Shown here piece by piece: positions 26,591 through 35,747 of a DNA stretch of 64,000 nucleotides. The notes under the pieces were generated by a model. It did not search any database. It had not been told where the DNA came from and was given only the letters and a program-made list of their open reading frames with translations. Position numbers and translations under genes: made by a program. Source of the stretch: an uncultured Dorea sp. GTDB taxonomy: Bacteria > Bacillota > Clostridia > Lachnospirales > Lachnospiraceae. The stretch covers positions 53,797-117,796 of the forward strand of contig CAJUAM010000004.1 of the NCBI GenBank assembly GCA_910584615.1. Direction: 5' to 3'. Within the stretch, counting starts at the first letter, position 1. Each line of letters opens with the position of its first letter.

Positions 26591-27384
26591 GAGAGTGTGT
26601 GAGGATGATCAGAGCTGAATCATATAAGATGCGGGGAACTTTATTTCTTCCTTTTCATGTGATGGTCCCGTGCGTCGGAGGGCTTTTGTTTTTATTCTAT
26701 TATGGATATCATGATTTTGCGCCGGGAAAGGAATGGGCATGGTATATTGAGACAGTATCCATCGTATTTCCGGCAATGATCAGTTTCGTCTGTTCCATAT
26801 CTGTAAGGATAGAAAAGAACAATCATTTTTCGGTGCTTTTAGGAACGGCGGTGTGCAGGAGAAATTCTTTGCTGGCGAAGTGGATAGTACTATCTGCGGC
26901 AGGACTTTTTTCGCTGATCATAGCGGTGGGAGGATTTTTTGCTGTATGGCGGGCAACAGAGGAGAAAGGAGATGGCTTTGGCAGGCTTTGTCTTTTGACA
27001 ATCCTCATTTTGTGGGCTGGCAGTCAGAGCATGTACCTGTTTCATCTGTGTGTATGTCTTCGGTGGTCAGAAAATATCAGTATGTGTATCGGGGTTTTAC
27101 AGTCTGTGCTGGCGGCTCTTTTACAGACCGGTTTAGGACATGGGATATGGCAGTTTTTCGGCTGCTCCTTTTGCGGCAGATGGAGCTCTTATCTGTTATT
27201 GTATTGTTATGTTTATGGAGAGGGAGAGTTTAAACTGTCTTTTGGGAGCGGGATTATAGATGGACTTTTTGCTTTCGGAAAAGTTCTGGAGAACCTGGCA
27301 GTGAGCGCCGGGGTCATGGTGATCTGGATCATAGGTATATTTGCATGGTATCAACGTTTTGAGGGAAGGTGTATGGATGATTAG
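26587..27384 (+). CDS. ABC permease, MutG/EpiG-like
   Basis: A 265-residue polytopic membrane protein, second permease of the exporter. The GTG start at 26587 overlaps the previous stop codon (GTGA), a coupling pattern also seen elsewhere in this operon; ATG 26605 is an alternative but has no separate ribosome site. Hydrophobic segments are spread over the whole length. It ends 8 bases inside the following response regulator gene. Confidence 0.68.
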   Translation: MRECVRMIRAESYKMRGTLFLPFHVMVPCVGGLLFLFYYGYHDFAPGKEWAWYIETVSIVFPAMISFVCSISVRIEKNNHFSVLLGTAVCRRNSLLAKWIVLSAAGLFSLIIAVGGFFAVWRATEEKGDGFGRLCLLTILILWAGSQSMYLFHLCVCLRWSENISMCIGVLQSVLAALLQTGLGHGIWQFFGCSFCGRWSSYLLLYCYVYGEGEFKLSFGSGIIDGLFAFGKVLENLAVSAGVMVIWIIGIFAWYQRFEGRCMDD

Positions 27385-28036
27385 GATATTGGCAGTTGAT
27401 GATGAGGAAGAAATCCTTACTCTTATAAAGAACGCTCTTTCCAGAGAGGGATATGATGTAACTGTATTGAACTGCCCTGAAGAGGTTAAGAAGATGAGGC
27501 TTTTAGACTACCACCTGATCCTTCTGGATGTAATGATGCCCCAAAAGGACGGTTTTACCCTGTGTCAGGAGATCAGGGAAGAAACAGACTGTCCGATACT
27601 CTTTCTGACAGCTAAGAATGCGGAGGCAGACCTGATACGGGGGCTCGGACTGGGGGCAGATGATTATATTACAAAGCCCTTTGGGATCGGGGAACTTCGG
27701 GCCAGAGTGGCGGCGCATCTCAGAAGAGAAAGCAGGGAGAAAAAACACGCTGTATCTGTGGGAGATGTGAGATTTTACCTGAAAGAAAAGAGGGCAGCGT
27801 ACAAAGATGTCACCCTTCCCTTTACAAAAAGCGAATATGGGATCTGTGAATATCTTGCAATGAACCGGGGGCAGACATTTACAAAGGACAGGATTTATGA
27901 ACACGTATTCGGATATGATGGAGAAAGCGACAGTTCGGCGATCGCAGAGCATGTGAAAAACATCAGGGCAAAATGTGAACGGGCAGGAGTACGTCCGATT
28001 GAGACAGTATGGGGGATTGGATACCGGTGGAAGTGA
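27377..28036 (+). CDS. OmpR-family response regulator
   Basis: A 219-residue regulator. Receiver residues are Asp8/Asp9, phospho-acceptor Asp51 in LILLDVMMPQKDG and Lys in YITKPFG. The winged helix ends with ETVWGIGYRWK. The true start is ATG 27377 behind GGGAAGGT, not the in-frame ATG at 27341, and it overlaps the end of the permease gene. It is translationally coupled to the kinase gene. It may bind the TCCTTATAATT repeats before the operon. Confidence 0.92.
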   Translation: MIRILAVDDEEEILTLIKNALSREGYDVTVLNCPEEVKKMRLLDYHLILLDVMMPQKDGFTLCQEIREETDCPILFLTAKNAEADLIRGLGLGADDYITKPFGIGELRARVAAHLRRESREKKHAVSVGDVRFYLKEKRAAYKDVTLPFTKSEYGICEYLAMNRGQTFTKDRIYEHVFGYDGESDSSAIAEHVKNIRAKCERAGVRPIETVWGIGYRWK

Positions 28037-29439
28037 AAAAGAAAAGTTTTACAGGATTGTTCTTAAAATATATTATGCTGTTCTGTATAGGTACACTGAT
28101 GCTGGTATTTTTAATAGTTTTGATGTTTGATCAGCTGATCAGAATGGGACTTATCCTCCCGGCAAACTATGCGGAGGCTGAGATTGAAAAAAATAAAGAA
28201 AAGCTTGCAGCTGTGGAAACGGTGACGGAAAAGATGATTCCGTACGGCACCAGTTACGGGGTATATGATAAAGACGGGGAATATCTGTATGGAACCATTG
28301 AGCTGGGTAAGGATAGTGAAAGAGCGTGGGATTCCTACAAAGCTGAAAGGAAGTTTTTTGGAGGAAATGGATTTTATAGCTATATCATGAGAGATAATGG
28401 AGAAATATGCATTGTTAAATATTATGTCGCGGCACAGTTTTCTGAAAGATTCATGGGTAAATCTCTGCCGAATCCGGTGCTTTGTGTACTTGTGTTATTT
28501 ACGGGACTGTTTTTAGCGCAGACTGTTCTGCTATCCAGACATTTCAGCAGGGAGCTCGCAAAAAAGCTTAAAGTCCTTCGGGATACGACAGAGAGTATAC
28601 AAAAGCAGGATCTGGAATTTGAGCGTCCCCATTCGGATGTTACAGAAATAGAAGAAATCCTTGACTCCCTCTGTAAGATGAAGGAGGCATTGAGTGTATC
28701 TCTTGAGGAGCAGTGGGATTCCCAGAGAAAAATAACTGAGCAGGTAAGCGCTCTCGCTCATGATATCAAAACACCGTTAACGATCATCAAAGGAAATACT
28801 GAGCTTATATCAGAAGAGGATGTGAAAGATACTATAAAGGAGTATTCTTTTGCTATCGGGAAAAATGTAAAAGTTATCGAAGATTATCTAAAGCAGTTAT
28901 CAGAGCTTCTTAAGTTCGAAGAAAGAGAACTGAAACCAGAGCTGGCGCAATGTGCCGGCCTGGCGGAAACACTCGCAGAACAGGCACAGGTTCTTGCAGA
29001 AGCCCAGGGAAAGAAAAGCGATGTAACTGTAGAAAAGGTGAGCGGAGGGATCCGCTGTGATGTAGGCCAGATGATCAGGGCATGGGATAATATCGTTATG
29101 AACGGGCTTTCCTATACACCAAAAAAGGAAAGTGTCAATATTCTGATAGGAAGGATCAGAGCAGAGGATGGAACATATCTGTTTGCTGAGGTTAAAGACA
29201 AAGGTCCTGGTTTTACGAAGGAAGCTCTGTGTCATGCCGCTGAGAAATTTTATCAGGGGGATAGAAGCCGCCACTGCAAAGATCATAAAGGGATAGGTTT
29301 ATATATCGCTTCTGGATTCGCTGTAGCACAGGGTGGGAAACTGACTGTTGAAAATGCGCAAGAGGAAGGATACGGCGGGAAAGTTACGCTGTATATCAGA
29401 ATGCTGGATGGGGATGGAGAGTATGATAACAGAATATAA
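28033..29439 (+). CDS. Sensor histidine kinase
   Basis: A 468-residue kinase with two membrane helices (about residues 8-30 and 150-172) that enclose an extracellular sensor of about 120 residues. A linker/HAMP-like region follows, then the phospho-acceptor His in SALAHDIKTPLTIIKGN, the N box NIVMNGLSYTP and the G box HKGIGLYIASGFA. The GTG start overlaps the regulator stop codon (GTGA); a longer frame from ATG 28009 would extend into the regulator. Kinases of this SpaK/NisK-like type sense peptide antibiotics; the ligand here is unknown. Confidence 0.88.
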   Translation: MKKKSFTGLFLKYIMLFCIGTLMLVFLIVLMFDQLIRMGLILPANYAEAEIEKNKEKLAAVETVTEKMIPYGTSYGVYDKDGEYLYGTIELGKDSERAWDSYKAERKFFGGNGFYSYIMRDNGEICIVKYYVAAQFSERFMGKSLPNPVLCVLVLFTGLFLAQTVLLSRHFSRELAKKLKVLRDTTESIQKQDLEFERPHSDVTEIEEILDSLCKMKEALSVSLEEQWDSQRKITEQVSALAHDIKTPLTIIKGNTELISEEDVKDTIKEYSFAIGKNVKVIEDYLKQLSELLKFEERELKPELAQCAGLAETLAEQAQVLAEAQGKKSDVTVEKVSGGIRCDVGQMIRAWDNIVMNGLSYTPKKESVNILIGRIRAEDGTYLFAEVKDKGPGFTKEALCHAAEKFYQGDRSRHCKDHKGIGLYIASGFAVAQGGKLTVENAQEEGYGGKVTLYIRMLDGDGEYDNRI

Positions 29440-29998
29440 AATATCAGATGGAGAGCTGGATATCAGTATCAGTATCATTCGTTCTAAAAGAAAGAGTATT
29501 GGCTTGGAAGTCAGGCCAGACGGCTGTGTGCTGGCAAGGATACCAGCGCGGCTTTCCGACAGGGAGCTTAAGAAATTTCTGGACGGGCATAAAGAATGGG
29601 TTTTTCAGAAGAAAAAGCTTCTAGAGGACAGACAAAAAAGCCGTGAAACTTCATCGGCGCTGCCTGTCAGGGAACTTACGCCGGAGGATATGGAAAAGAT
29701 AAAAGCGAAGTTTTTAGAGCGTGTGCAGTATTTTAGCGGCCTGATGGAAGTTACATATGGAAAGGTCACGATCCGCAGCCAGAAGACCAGATGGGGGAGC
29801 TGCAGCGGGAAGGGGAATCTCAATTTTAATTACCAGCTTTACTATCTTCCTGAGAAACTTTTGGATTATGTAGTAGTGCATGAGCTGGCCCACCGGATTC
29901 ACATGAATCATTCTCCTGCGTTCTGGAAGGAAGTAGAAAAATACTGTCCGGATCATAAAGAGTGCAGGAGGAAACTCAGAGCAGTAGAGATAGGATGA
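29423..29998 (+). CDS. YgjP-like zinc metallopeptidase
   Basis: A 191-residue SprT/M48-related protein of the YgjP (DUF45) family. The zinc motif is HELAHRIHMNHSPAFW, in which HExxH and a downstream His are visible, preceded by the conserved RSQKTRWGSCSGKGNLNFN. The ATG at 29423 overlaps the kinase gene end; a longer in-frame start at 29348 would lie deep in the kinase gene. Family members are cytoplasmic, and their substrates are mostly unknown. Confidence 0.83.
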   Translation: MITEYKISDGELDISISIIRSKRKSIGLEVRPDGCVLARIPARLSDRELKKFLDGHKEWVFQKKKLLEDRQKSRETSSALPVRELTPEDMEKIKAKFLERVQYFSGLMEVTYGKVTIRSQKTRWGSCSGKGNLNFNYQLYYLPEKLLDYVVVHELAHRIHMNHSPAFWKEVEKYCPDHKECRRKLRAVEIG

Positions 29999-29999
29999 G

Positions 30000-30044
30000 A
30001 AAACGGCGCTTTCCTGATATTTACATGGATTGCGCCGTTTTTAA
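30000..30044. terminator. Terminator between convergent genes
   Basis: A perfect 10-bp stem (30000-30009 with 30032-30041) ends in T in the plus direction and is preceded by A in the minus direction. It can stop transcription from both the metallopeptidase operon and the minus-strand activase gene. Confidence 0.8.
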
Positions 30045-30080
30045 AGATCATAAGCTGTCTTACTGTTAATATATGGGTAG

Positions 30081-33000
30081 TTAATTTTGTGCTTTATGGG
30101 CTGTGGACAGCATAAGCTTGATCCGGTTCAGCTGATTTACTTCACTGGCTCCGGGGTCAAAGTCGATCGCCACAATGTTTGACTGCGGATAGTGTCTCCG
30201 AAGTTCTTTGATGACTCCTTTTCCTACTACATGGTTTGGCAGACAGGCAAAAGGCTGGGTACACACGATATTGGGCGCGCCGCTATGTATCAGCTCCAGC
30301 ATTTCTCCTGTCAGAAACCATCCTTCTCCGGTCTGGTTGCCGAGCGATACGATTTCGGAGGCCATGCGGCCAAGATCTTCAATCCTTGAGGGAGGATCAA
30401 AATGCCGGCTTTTTTTAAATGCTTCTGTGGCCGGCTTTCTAAGCCACTCTAACAGGCGGATCCCAAGGTTTCCGATCCTGGCCTTTGATTTTGCGAAGCC
30501 GAGCTTTTCTGTCTTAAAGTTCTGGTTGTAGAAAGTGTAGAGTAAGAAGTCCAAAAGATCAGGGACGACTGCCTCAGCGCCTTCATTTTCCAGCAGCTCA
30601 ACAAGGTAATTGTTGGCAGCGGGGAGGAATTTTACAAGGATCTCCCCTACAACACCTACCCGCGGTTTTTTGATGTCTAAAAGTTCTATATTGTCAAAGT
30701 CTGCGATGATATCCCGGCAGAGCTTTTTGAATTTGTGTCTGGAAGGATATCCTTCGGAAACAAATTTCTTGCATACTTTTTTCCATTTTTCATGCATAGC
30801 ATTGACAGAACCGGGGACTGCTTCGTAAGGACGCAGCCGGTATACGCATTTCATAAAGATATCTCCGAATACAACGCCATATAGCCCACGCAGGATGAGA
30901 AATGGAGTCAGCTTAAAGCCTGGGTTTTCCTCAAGTCCGCTCAGATTGACAGAAATCACCGGAATATGGGAATAACCGGCTTTTTTCAGCGCCCGGCGGA
31001 TAAATCCTATGTAATTTGAAGCCCGGCAGCCTCCTCCTGTCTGACTTATGATGACAGCAATCTTATCTGTATCATATTTGCCGGAGAGGATCGCATCCAT
31101 GATCTGTCCTACTACCATCAGAGACGGATAGCACGCATCGTTATTCACATACTTTAGTCCTACGTCAACAGAACGCTTATTGTCATTTGACAGCACCTGT
31201 AAGTGATAGCCGGAGGCGTTAAATGCAGATTCCAGAAGCTCAAAATGGATCGGAGACATCTGGGGACAAAGGATTGTGTATTCTTTCCGCATCTCTTTTG
31301 TAAAGACAGTTTTTTTGATGGAGGAAGGCTGTATCTTTCTGGCTTCCGTCTTTTGTTCCCGTACACGGATGGCTGCAAGAAGCGAACGTACACGGATCCT
31401 TGCGGCTCCCAGATTATTTACCTCGTCGATCTTTAAGGAGGTGTAGATCTTATCGGAATCATTTAAAATATCAGCCGTCTGATCGGTAGTAACGGCATCC
31501 AGACCGCATCCAAAGGAGTTGAGCTGGATAAAATCAAGGTTTTCTGTAGTCTTTACATAGTTTGCTGCCGCATAGAGACGGGAGTGATACATCCACTGAT
31601 CCATCACATTAATAGGCCGTTCTACCGGATGCAGGTGTGAGATGGAATCTTCTGTCAGTACAGCGATATTGTAGGAATTAATAAGCTCCGGCAGACCGTG
31701 GTTGACCTCTGGGTCGATGTGGTAGGGCCGTCCGGCGAGAACGATGCCACGGTTTCCTGTTTCTTCTAAATATTTTATAGTTTCCTCGCCCTTTTTCTGC
31801 ATATCCCTGCGGCAGGCGAAAAGCTCTGTCCATGCTGCATGGCTGGCAGCTTTTATTTCATTTTTATCAATATCAAACTTTCCTGAAAACTCCTCTACAA
31901 GACGGTAGGAAATAGTATCCTCACTCTGGAGAGAAAGGAATGGATGGATAAAATCAACTTCACCGTTTATGATGGCATCGATATTATTCTTAATATTTTC
32001 AGGATAAGATGTTACGATCGGGCAGTTGTAACAGTTGTTGGCATCGGCAAATTCTTTTCTCTCATAAGGAATGCTTGGGTAAAAGATCCTTTTCACTCCC
32101 TGGTCGATCAGCCACTGCACATGACCGTGAGCAAGCTTTGCCGGGTAACATTCGGATTCGCTTGGTATGGATTCAATGCCCAGCTCATAGATCTTTCTCG
32201 TAGAAACAGGTGAGAGAAGGACACGGAATCCTAATGTATTGAAAAATGTGAACCAGAACGGGTAATTCTCATACATATTGAGGACTCTAGGAATGCCGAT
32301 CACACCCCTTTTTGCATCTTGCTCCTTAAGGGGCTGATAACCGAAATACCGGTTCAGCTTATATTCGAACAGATTCGGCAGCCTGTTTGCGCTTTTCTCT
32401 TTTCCAAGACCCCGTTCACAGCGGTTTCCGGTGATAAATTTACGTCCGCCGCTGAAATGGTTGATCGTGAGGCGGCAGGTATTGGTGCAGCCCCGGCATT
32501 TTGTCATGGTAGTAGAATATTCCAGAGCTTCAATATCTTCAATAGAGAGCATAGTTGTACCCTTGCAGCCCGAAAAACGTTCTCTTGCTATCAAAGCTGC
32601 GCCGAAGGCTCCCATGATGCCTGCGATATCCGGACGGATCGCTTCACAGCCTGCAATCTTTTCAAAGCTTCGCAGCACGGCATTATTATAAAAGGTGCCG
32701 CCCTGCACCACAATATGTTCCCCAAGTTCTGAGGCATCAGAAACTTTGATGACCTTAAACAGTGCGTTTTTAATTACAGAGTAGGCCAGTCCGGCAGAGA
32801 TATCCGAAACGTCCGCCCCTTCTTTTTGCGCCTGTTTTACTTTGGAATTCATAAAAACGGTACAGCGGGTGCCAAGATCAATAGGATTGTGGGCAAATAA
32901 CGCCTCATGCGCAAAATCCTCTACGGAGTAGTTCAGAGATTTTGCGAAGGTTTCGATAAAGGAACCACAGCCGGAGGAACAGGCTTCATTGAGCTGAACA

Positions 33001-34319
33001 CTGTCTACGGTGTGATTTTTGATCTTGATACACTTCATATCCTGACCGCCGATATCGAGGATACAGTCAACATCCGGCTCAAAGAAAGAGGCGGCATAGT
33101 AATGGGCCACAGTCTCTACTTCCCCTTCATCCAGAAGAAGAGCAGATTTAACTAAAGCTTCCCCGTATCCGGTAGAGCAGGAGTGGACGATATCAACACC
33201 TTCCGGAAGCTCACGGTATATATCTTTGATGGCACTTATGGTAGTGCCGAGCGGGTCTCCTTCATTGTTGTGATAGAAAGAATAAAGAAGGGTTCCGTCA
33301 TCACCCACCAGGGCAGCTTTTGTTGTTGTGGAACCGGCGTCGATCCCAAGAAACGCAGCTCCGCGGTAGCTTTTTAAGTCCTTTACCGGAACTTGATGCT
33401 TGTTGTGCCGTGCCGTGAAAGCATGGAAATCCTTTTCGGTCTCAAAGAGAGGTTCCATACGGTCAACTTCAAATTCCATCTTGATCTTTCCTTCAAGGCG
33501 GCACTGCATTTCCCTGAGAGATACATGAAGATCTCTCTTAGAATTCAAAGCAGAGCCGATCGCGGCAAACAGATGGGAATGATGAGGGGCGATCGTGTGC
33601 TCATCATCCAGCTTAAGTGTCCGTATGAACGCTTCCTTGAGTTCTGAAAGGAAGTGTAAGGGACCGCCGAGAAACGCCACATGTCCGCGGATCGGTTTTC
33701 CGCAGGCAAGTCCGCTGATGGTCTGGTTTACTACCGCCTGAAAGATAGATGCAGCCAAGTCTTCCTTTGACGCGCCTTCATTGATAAGCGGCTGGATGTC
33801 TGATTTCGCGAATACACCGCATCTTGCGGCGATAGAGTAAAGCGCATGGAAATTTTTCGCGTATTCATTCAGACCGGAAGCATCGGTCTGTAAAAGAGAG
33901 GCCATCTGGTCGATAAAAGAGCCGGTACCTCCGGCGCATACACCGTTCATACGCTGTTCCACATTGCCGCTTTCAAAGTAGATGATCTTGGCATCTTCGC
34001 CGCCAAGTTCAATCGCTACATCTGTCTGGGGCGCGTAATCCTGCAGCGCTGTAGAGACAGCAATGACTTCCTGTACAAAAGGCACATCCAGATGCTTTGC
34101 GAGGGATAATCCGCCGGAACCGGTAATGACCGGTGATGCGTAGATTGCTCCCAGTTTGTAGGTCGCCCGTCCTAAAAGGTCGGACAATGTTTCTTGTATA
34201 TTGGCAAAATGACGCTCATAATCGGAAAAGATAACGTCGTTATTTTCATTTAAAATCGCGATCTTTACAGTGGTAGATCCTATATCAATGCCTAGTATAT
34301 TACTTTCTTTCTTTGCCAT
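30081..34319 (-). CDS. Giant acyl-CoA dehydratase activase-like protein (BadF/HgdC type)
   Basis: A 1412-residue protein. It starts with two ASKHA ATPase domains of the HgdC/BadF type: [13 protein letters not shown] near the N-terminus with [11 protein letters not shown], and [20 protein letters not shown] near residue 330 with [12 protein letters not shown]. The two cysteine segments are where such activases hold a 4Fe-4S cluster. A Cys-rich DUF2229 part ([15 protein letters not shown]) and a C-terminal half resembling the dehydratase D-component follow. Activases drive one-electron reduction of 2-hydroxyacyl-CoA dehydratases. No such dehydratase lies in this window, so the target is unknown. 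ATG 34319 with AAAGGAG is chosen over a start 60 bases upstream. Confidence 0.87.
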   Translation of the reverse strand: MAKKESNILGIDIGSTTVKIAILNENNDVIFSDYERHFANIQETLSDLLGRATYKLGAIYASPVITGSGGLSLAKHLDVPFVQEVIAVSTALQDYAPQTDVAIELGGEDAKIIYFESGNVEQRMNGVCAGGTGSFIDQMASLLQTDASGLNEYAKNFHALYSIAARCGVFAKSDIQPLINEGASKEDLAASIFQAVVNQTISGLACGKPIRGHVAFLGGPLHFLSELKEAFIRTLKLDDEHTIAPHHSHLFAAIGSALNSKRDLHVSLREMQCRLEGKIKMEFEVDRMEPLFETEKDFHAFTARHNKHQVPVKDLKSYRGAAFLGIDAGSTTTKAALVGDDGTLLYSFYHNNEGDPLGTTISAIKDIYRELPEGVDIVHSCSTGYGEALVKSALLLDEGEVETVAHYYAASFFEPDVDCILDIGGQDMKCIKIKNHTVDSVQLNEACSSGCGSFIETFAKSLNYSVEDFAHEALFAHNPIDLGTRCTVFMNSKVKQAQKEGADVSDISAGLAYSVIKNALFKVIKVSDASELGEHIVVQGGTFYNNAVLRSFEKIAGCEAIRPDIAGIMGAFGAALIARERFSGCKGTTMLSIEDIEALEYSTTMTKCRGCTNTCRLTINHFSGGRKFITGNRCERGLGKEKSANRLPNLFEYKLNRYFGYQPLKEQDAKRGVIGIPRVLNMYENYPFWFTFFNTLGFRVLLSPVSTRKIYELGIESIPSESECYPAKLAHGHVQWLIDQGVKRIFYPSIPYERKEFADANNCYNCPIVTSYPENIKNNIDAIINGEVDFIHPFLSLQSEDTISYRLVEEFSGKFDIDKNEIKAASHAAWTELFACRRDMQKKGEETIKYLEETGNRGIVLAGRPYHIDPEVNHGLPELINSYNIAVLTEDSISHLHPVERPINVMDQWMYHSRLYAAANYVKTTENLDFIQLNSFGCGLDAVTTDQTADILNDSDKIYTSLKIDEVNNLGAARIRVRSLLAAIRVREQKTEARKIQPSSIKKTVFTKEMRKEYTILCPQMSPIHFELLESAFNASGYHLQVLSNDNKRSVDVGLKYVNNDACYPSLMVVGQIMDAILSGKYDTDKIAVIISQTGGGCRASNYIGFIRRALKKAGYSHIPVISVNLSGLEENPGFKLTPFLILRGLYGVVFGDIFMKCVYRLRPYEAVPGSVNAMHEKWKKVCKKFVSEGYPSRHKFKKLCRDIIADFDNIELLDIKKPRVGVVGEILVKFLPAANNYLVELLENEGAEAVVPDLLDFLLYTFYNQNFKTEKLGFAKSKARIGNLGIRLLEWLRKPATEAFKKSRHFDPPSRIEDLGRMASEIVSLGNQTGEGWFLTGEMLELIHSGAPNIVCTQPFACLPNHVVGKGVIKELRRHYPQSNIVAIDFDPGASEVNQLNRIKLMLSTAHKAQN

Positions 34320-34348
34320 AAAATATAACACTCCTTTGTCTATACATC

Positions 34349-34432
34349 GACGGATACAGTCCGTCTGCCCAGAGAGCATGTATTAAAAAATATCCTCTGG
34401 GTATCATTGTATGTGTGTTTGTATGTGTGTTT
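34349..34432 (-). promoter_or_regulatory. Structured leader of the activase gene with a tandem 12-bp repeat
   Basis: In the predicted 5' untranslated region there are two hairpins: GACGGA/TCCGTC (34349-34365, five-base loop) and CCCAGA/TCTGGG (34368-34401). Upstream of them the 12-base unit GTATGTGTGTTT is repeated perfectly in tandem (34409-34420, 34421-34432, plus-strand reading). No known riboswitch consensus was recognised. Confidence 0.4.
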
Positions 34433-34469
34433 TCTTATTAAATGTGTTTTTGCTTTTACAGCCGGTAAC

Positions 34470-34498
34470 ATTATACGACAAAAATTTTGACTTTACAA
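34470..34498 (-). promoter_or_regulatory. Promoter of the activase gene
   Basis: On the minus strand TTGTAA (plus 34493-34498), 17 bases and TATAAT (plus 34470-34475). It implies a leader of about 140 bases before the ATG. Confidence 0.55.
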
Positions 34499-34550
34499 TG
34501 AATAAAATGTGATAAGAATATAAAAAACATATTAAAGTTACATGGTAGAA

Positions 34551-34579
34551 TTGACAAATATCCGTCAAACGGGTAAGAT
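34551..34579 (+). promoter_or_regulatory. Promoter of the rhomboid-like gene with dyad operator
   Basis: TTGACA (34551-34556), 17 bases and TAAGAT (34574-34579). The dyad TTGAC/GTCAA (34551-34555 with 34564-34568) covers the -35 box and could bind a repressor. Confidence 0.6.
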
Positions 34580-34637
34580 GAATACAATGTATTTTTTTAA
34601 GAACAGTTAAATTCTGGCAGTTTAAGGAGTAGTTTTT

Positions 34638-35510
34638 ATGGATTGGATTAGTAAGCTTGAACGTAAATATGGCAGATACGCGATACCGAACCTGATGACA
34701 TATATCATTATCCTTTATGGGGCAGGGTTCGTCCTGAATTTGATAAACCCGTACTTCTACAGCAGTTTTTTGAGTCTTGATGCAGAAGCGGTCTTACATG
34801 GACAGATCTGGAGGATCTTTACCTTTATCATTGATCCGCCCTCAAGCAGCCTTATATGGATTATCTTTGCGCTGTCTTTATATTACTTTATCGGCAGACA
34901 GCTTGAGATGACGTGGGGGGCGTTCCGCTTTAATCTGTATTTTTTTTCGGGTATGCTGTTTCATGTGATAGCGGCACTCCTCGTGTATTGCCTTACGGGA
35001 TTGTCTTTTCAGATGGGGACGCACTATCTTAATATGTCTTTGTTTTTTGTCTTTGCGGCGTTGTTTCCTGACATGCAGTTTTATCTGTATATGATCATCC
35101 CGGTGAAAGTAAAGTGGCTGGCGCTTTTAGACGGATTGTATTTTTTGTGGGCGGTTATCCAGGCATTTCTTCCAACATACGGAGGCCATCCGGTGTACGG
35201 GATCACCTTTAAGGCGAATGCTTTAGCGGCAGTTGTTTCTATCCTGAATTTCCTTATCTTTTTCTTGGGTTCCAGAAATATGAAGCCTTATTCGCCGCAG
35301 CAGATTAAGCGCAAGCATGAGTTCAAGAAGAATGTAAGACAGGCAAAACGCCAGACTAATGTCTATGCAGGCGGAGCGAAGCACAGATGTGCCGTATGCG
35401 GACGTACGGAGCTTGATGACCCGGAACTTGAATTTCGTTATTGTTCTAAGTGCAACGGCAATTATGAATATTGTCAGGATCATCTTTTTACCCATACGCA
35501 TGTGAAGTGA
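34638..35510 (+). CDS. Rhomboid-like membrane protein with C-terminal zinc ribbon
   Basis: A 290-residue protein with about six hydrophobic segments in residues 20-215, resembling the rhomboid fold (WRIFTFIIDPPSSSLIWIIFALSLYYFIGRQLEMTWG). I do not see the rhomboid GxSG serine motif, so it may be inactive as a protease. The C-terminal 45 residues hold CAVCGRTELDDPELEFRYCSKCNG, a likely zinc ribbon, and a His/Cys tail (YCQDHLFTHTH). It is monocistronic with a strong promoter and an AAGGAG ribosome site. Function unknown. Confidence 0.7.
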   Translation: MDWISKLERKYGRYAIPNLMTYIIILYGAGFVLNLINPYFYSSFLSLDAEAVLHGQIWRIFTFIIDPPSSSLIWIIFALSLYYFIGRQLEMTWGAFRFNLYFFSGMLFHVIAALLVYCLTGLSFQMGTHYLNMSLFFVFAALFPDMQFYLYMIIPVKVKWLALLDGLYFLWAVIQAFLPTYGGHPVYGITFKANALAAVVSILNFLIFFLGSRNMKPYSPQQIKRKHEFKKNVRQAKRQTNVYAGGAKHRCAVCGRTELDDPELEFRYCSKCNGNYEYCQDHLFTHTHVK

Positions 35511-35631
35511 CAGGTGAAGGGACTCCCTGCAAGCAGCTCACACAATCTTTTTTAAAATTTTTTGTGCAGTCTGTCTCGGAAAAACGATTGCAAGTAATGT
35601 CGATTATAAGTAAAATATTAATATGATATCA

Positions 35632-35660
35632 GGGTCAAAAACTCTTTGGCCCATCATTTT
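35632..35660 (+). terminator. Terminator-like hairpin in front of pyk
   Basis: An 8-bp stem (35632-35639 with 35645-35652, one G-U) and five-base loop are followed by ATCATTTTT. It may end the rhomboid transcript or act as an attenuator. A promoter TTGCAA (35589-35594), 16 bases, TAAAAT (35611-35616) lies just upstream. Confidence 0.45.
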
Positions 35661-35686
35661 TATAATCAAAAAAGAAATTAAAAATG

Positions 35687-35720
35687 CCTGCCGGCAGATA
35701 CAAAGTATGAGGCCTGCAGG
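35687..35720 (+). promoter_or_regulatory. Long hairpin in the pyk leader
   Basis: A 9-base arm (35687-35695) pairs with 35712-35720 with a single mismatch, and its loop holds an inner ATAC-AAA-GTAT stem. It ends 7 bases before the pyk AAGGAG, so it could influence translation or mRNA stability. Confidence 0.45.
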
Positions 35721-35747
35721 ATAAATGAAGGAGTGTGGTCAGGGAAA

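Noticed and set aside
25117..29439. A complete lantibiotic biosynthesis cluster.
   Set aside because: Only transporter and two-component genes are present; no precursor peptide, LanM/LanB/LanC or protease gene can be seen in the neighbourhood.
32319..33647. Several plus-strand frames of 60-137 codons inside the giant activase gene.
   Set aside because: They lie wholly opposite a gene with clear domain motifs and have no independent features.
30081..34319. A merged error or frameshift inside the very long activase gene.
   Set aside because: The frame is uninterrupted with ordered domains, and proteins near 1400 residues are normal for this family.
35579..35592. CcpA cre site upstream of pyk.
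   Set aside because: The AAnCGnT and CA parts fit, but the leading TG is missing, so it is below what I would call a site.
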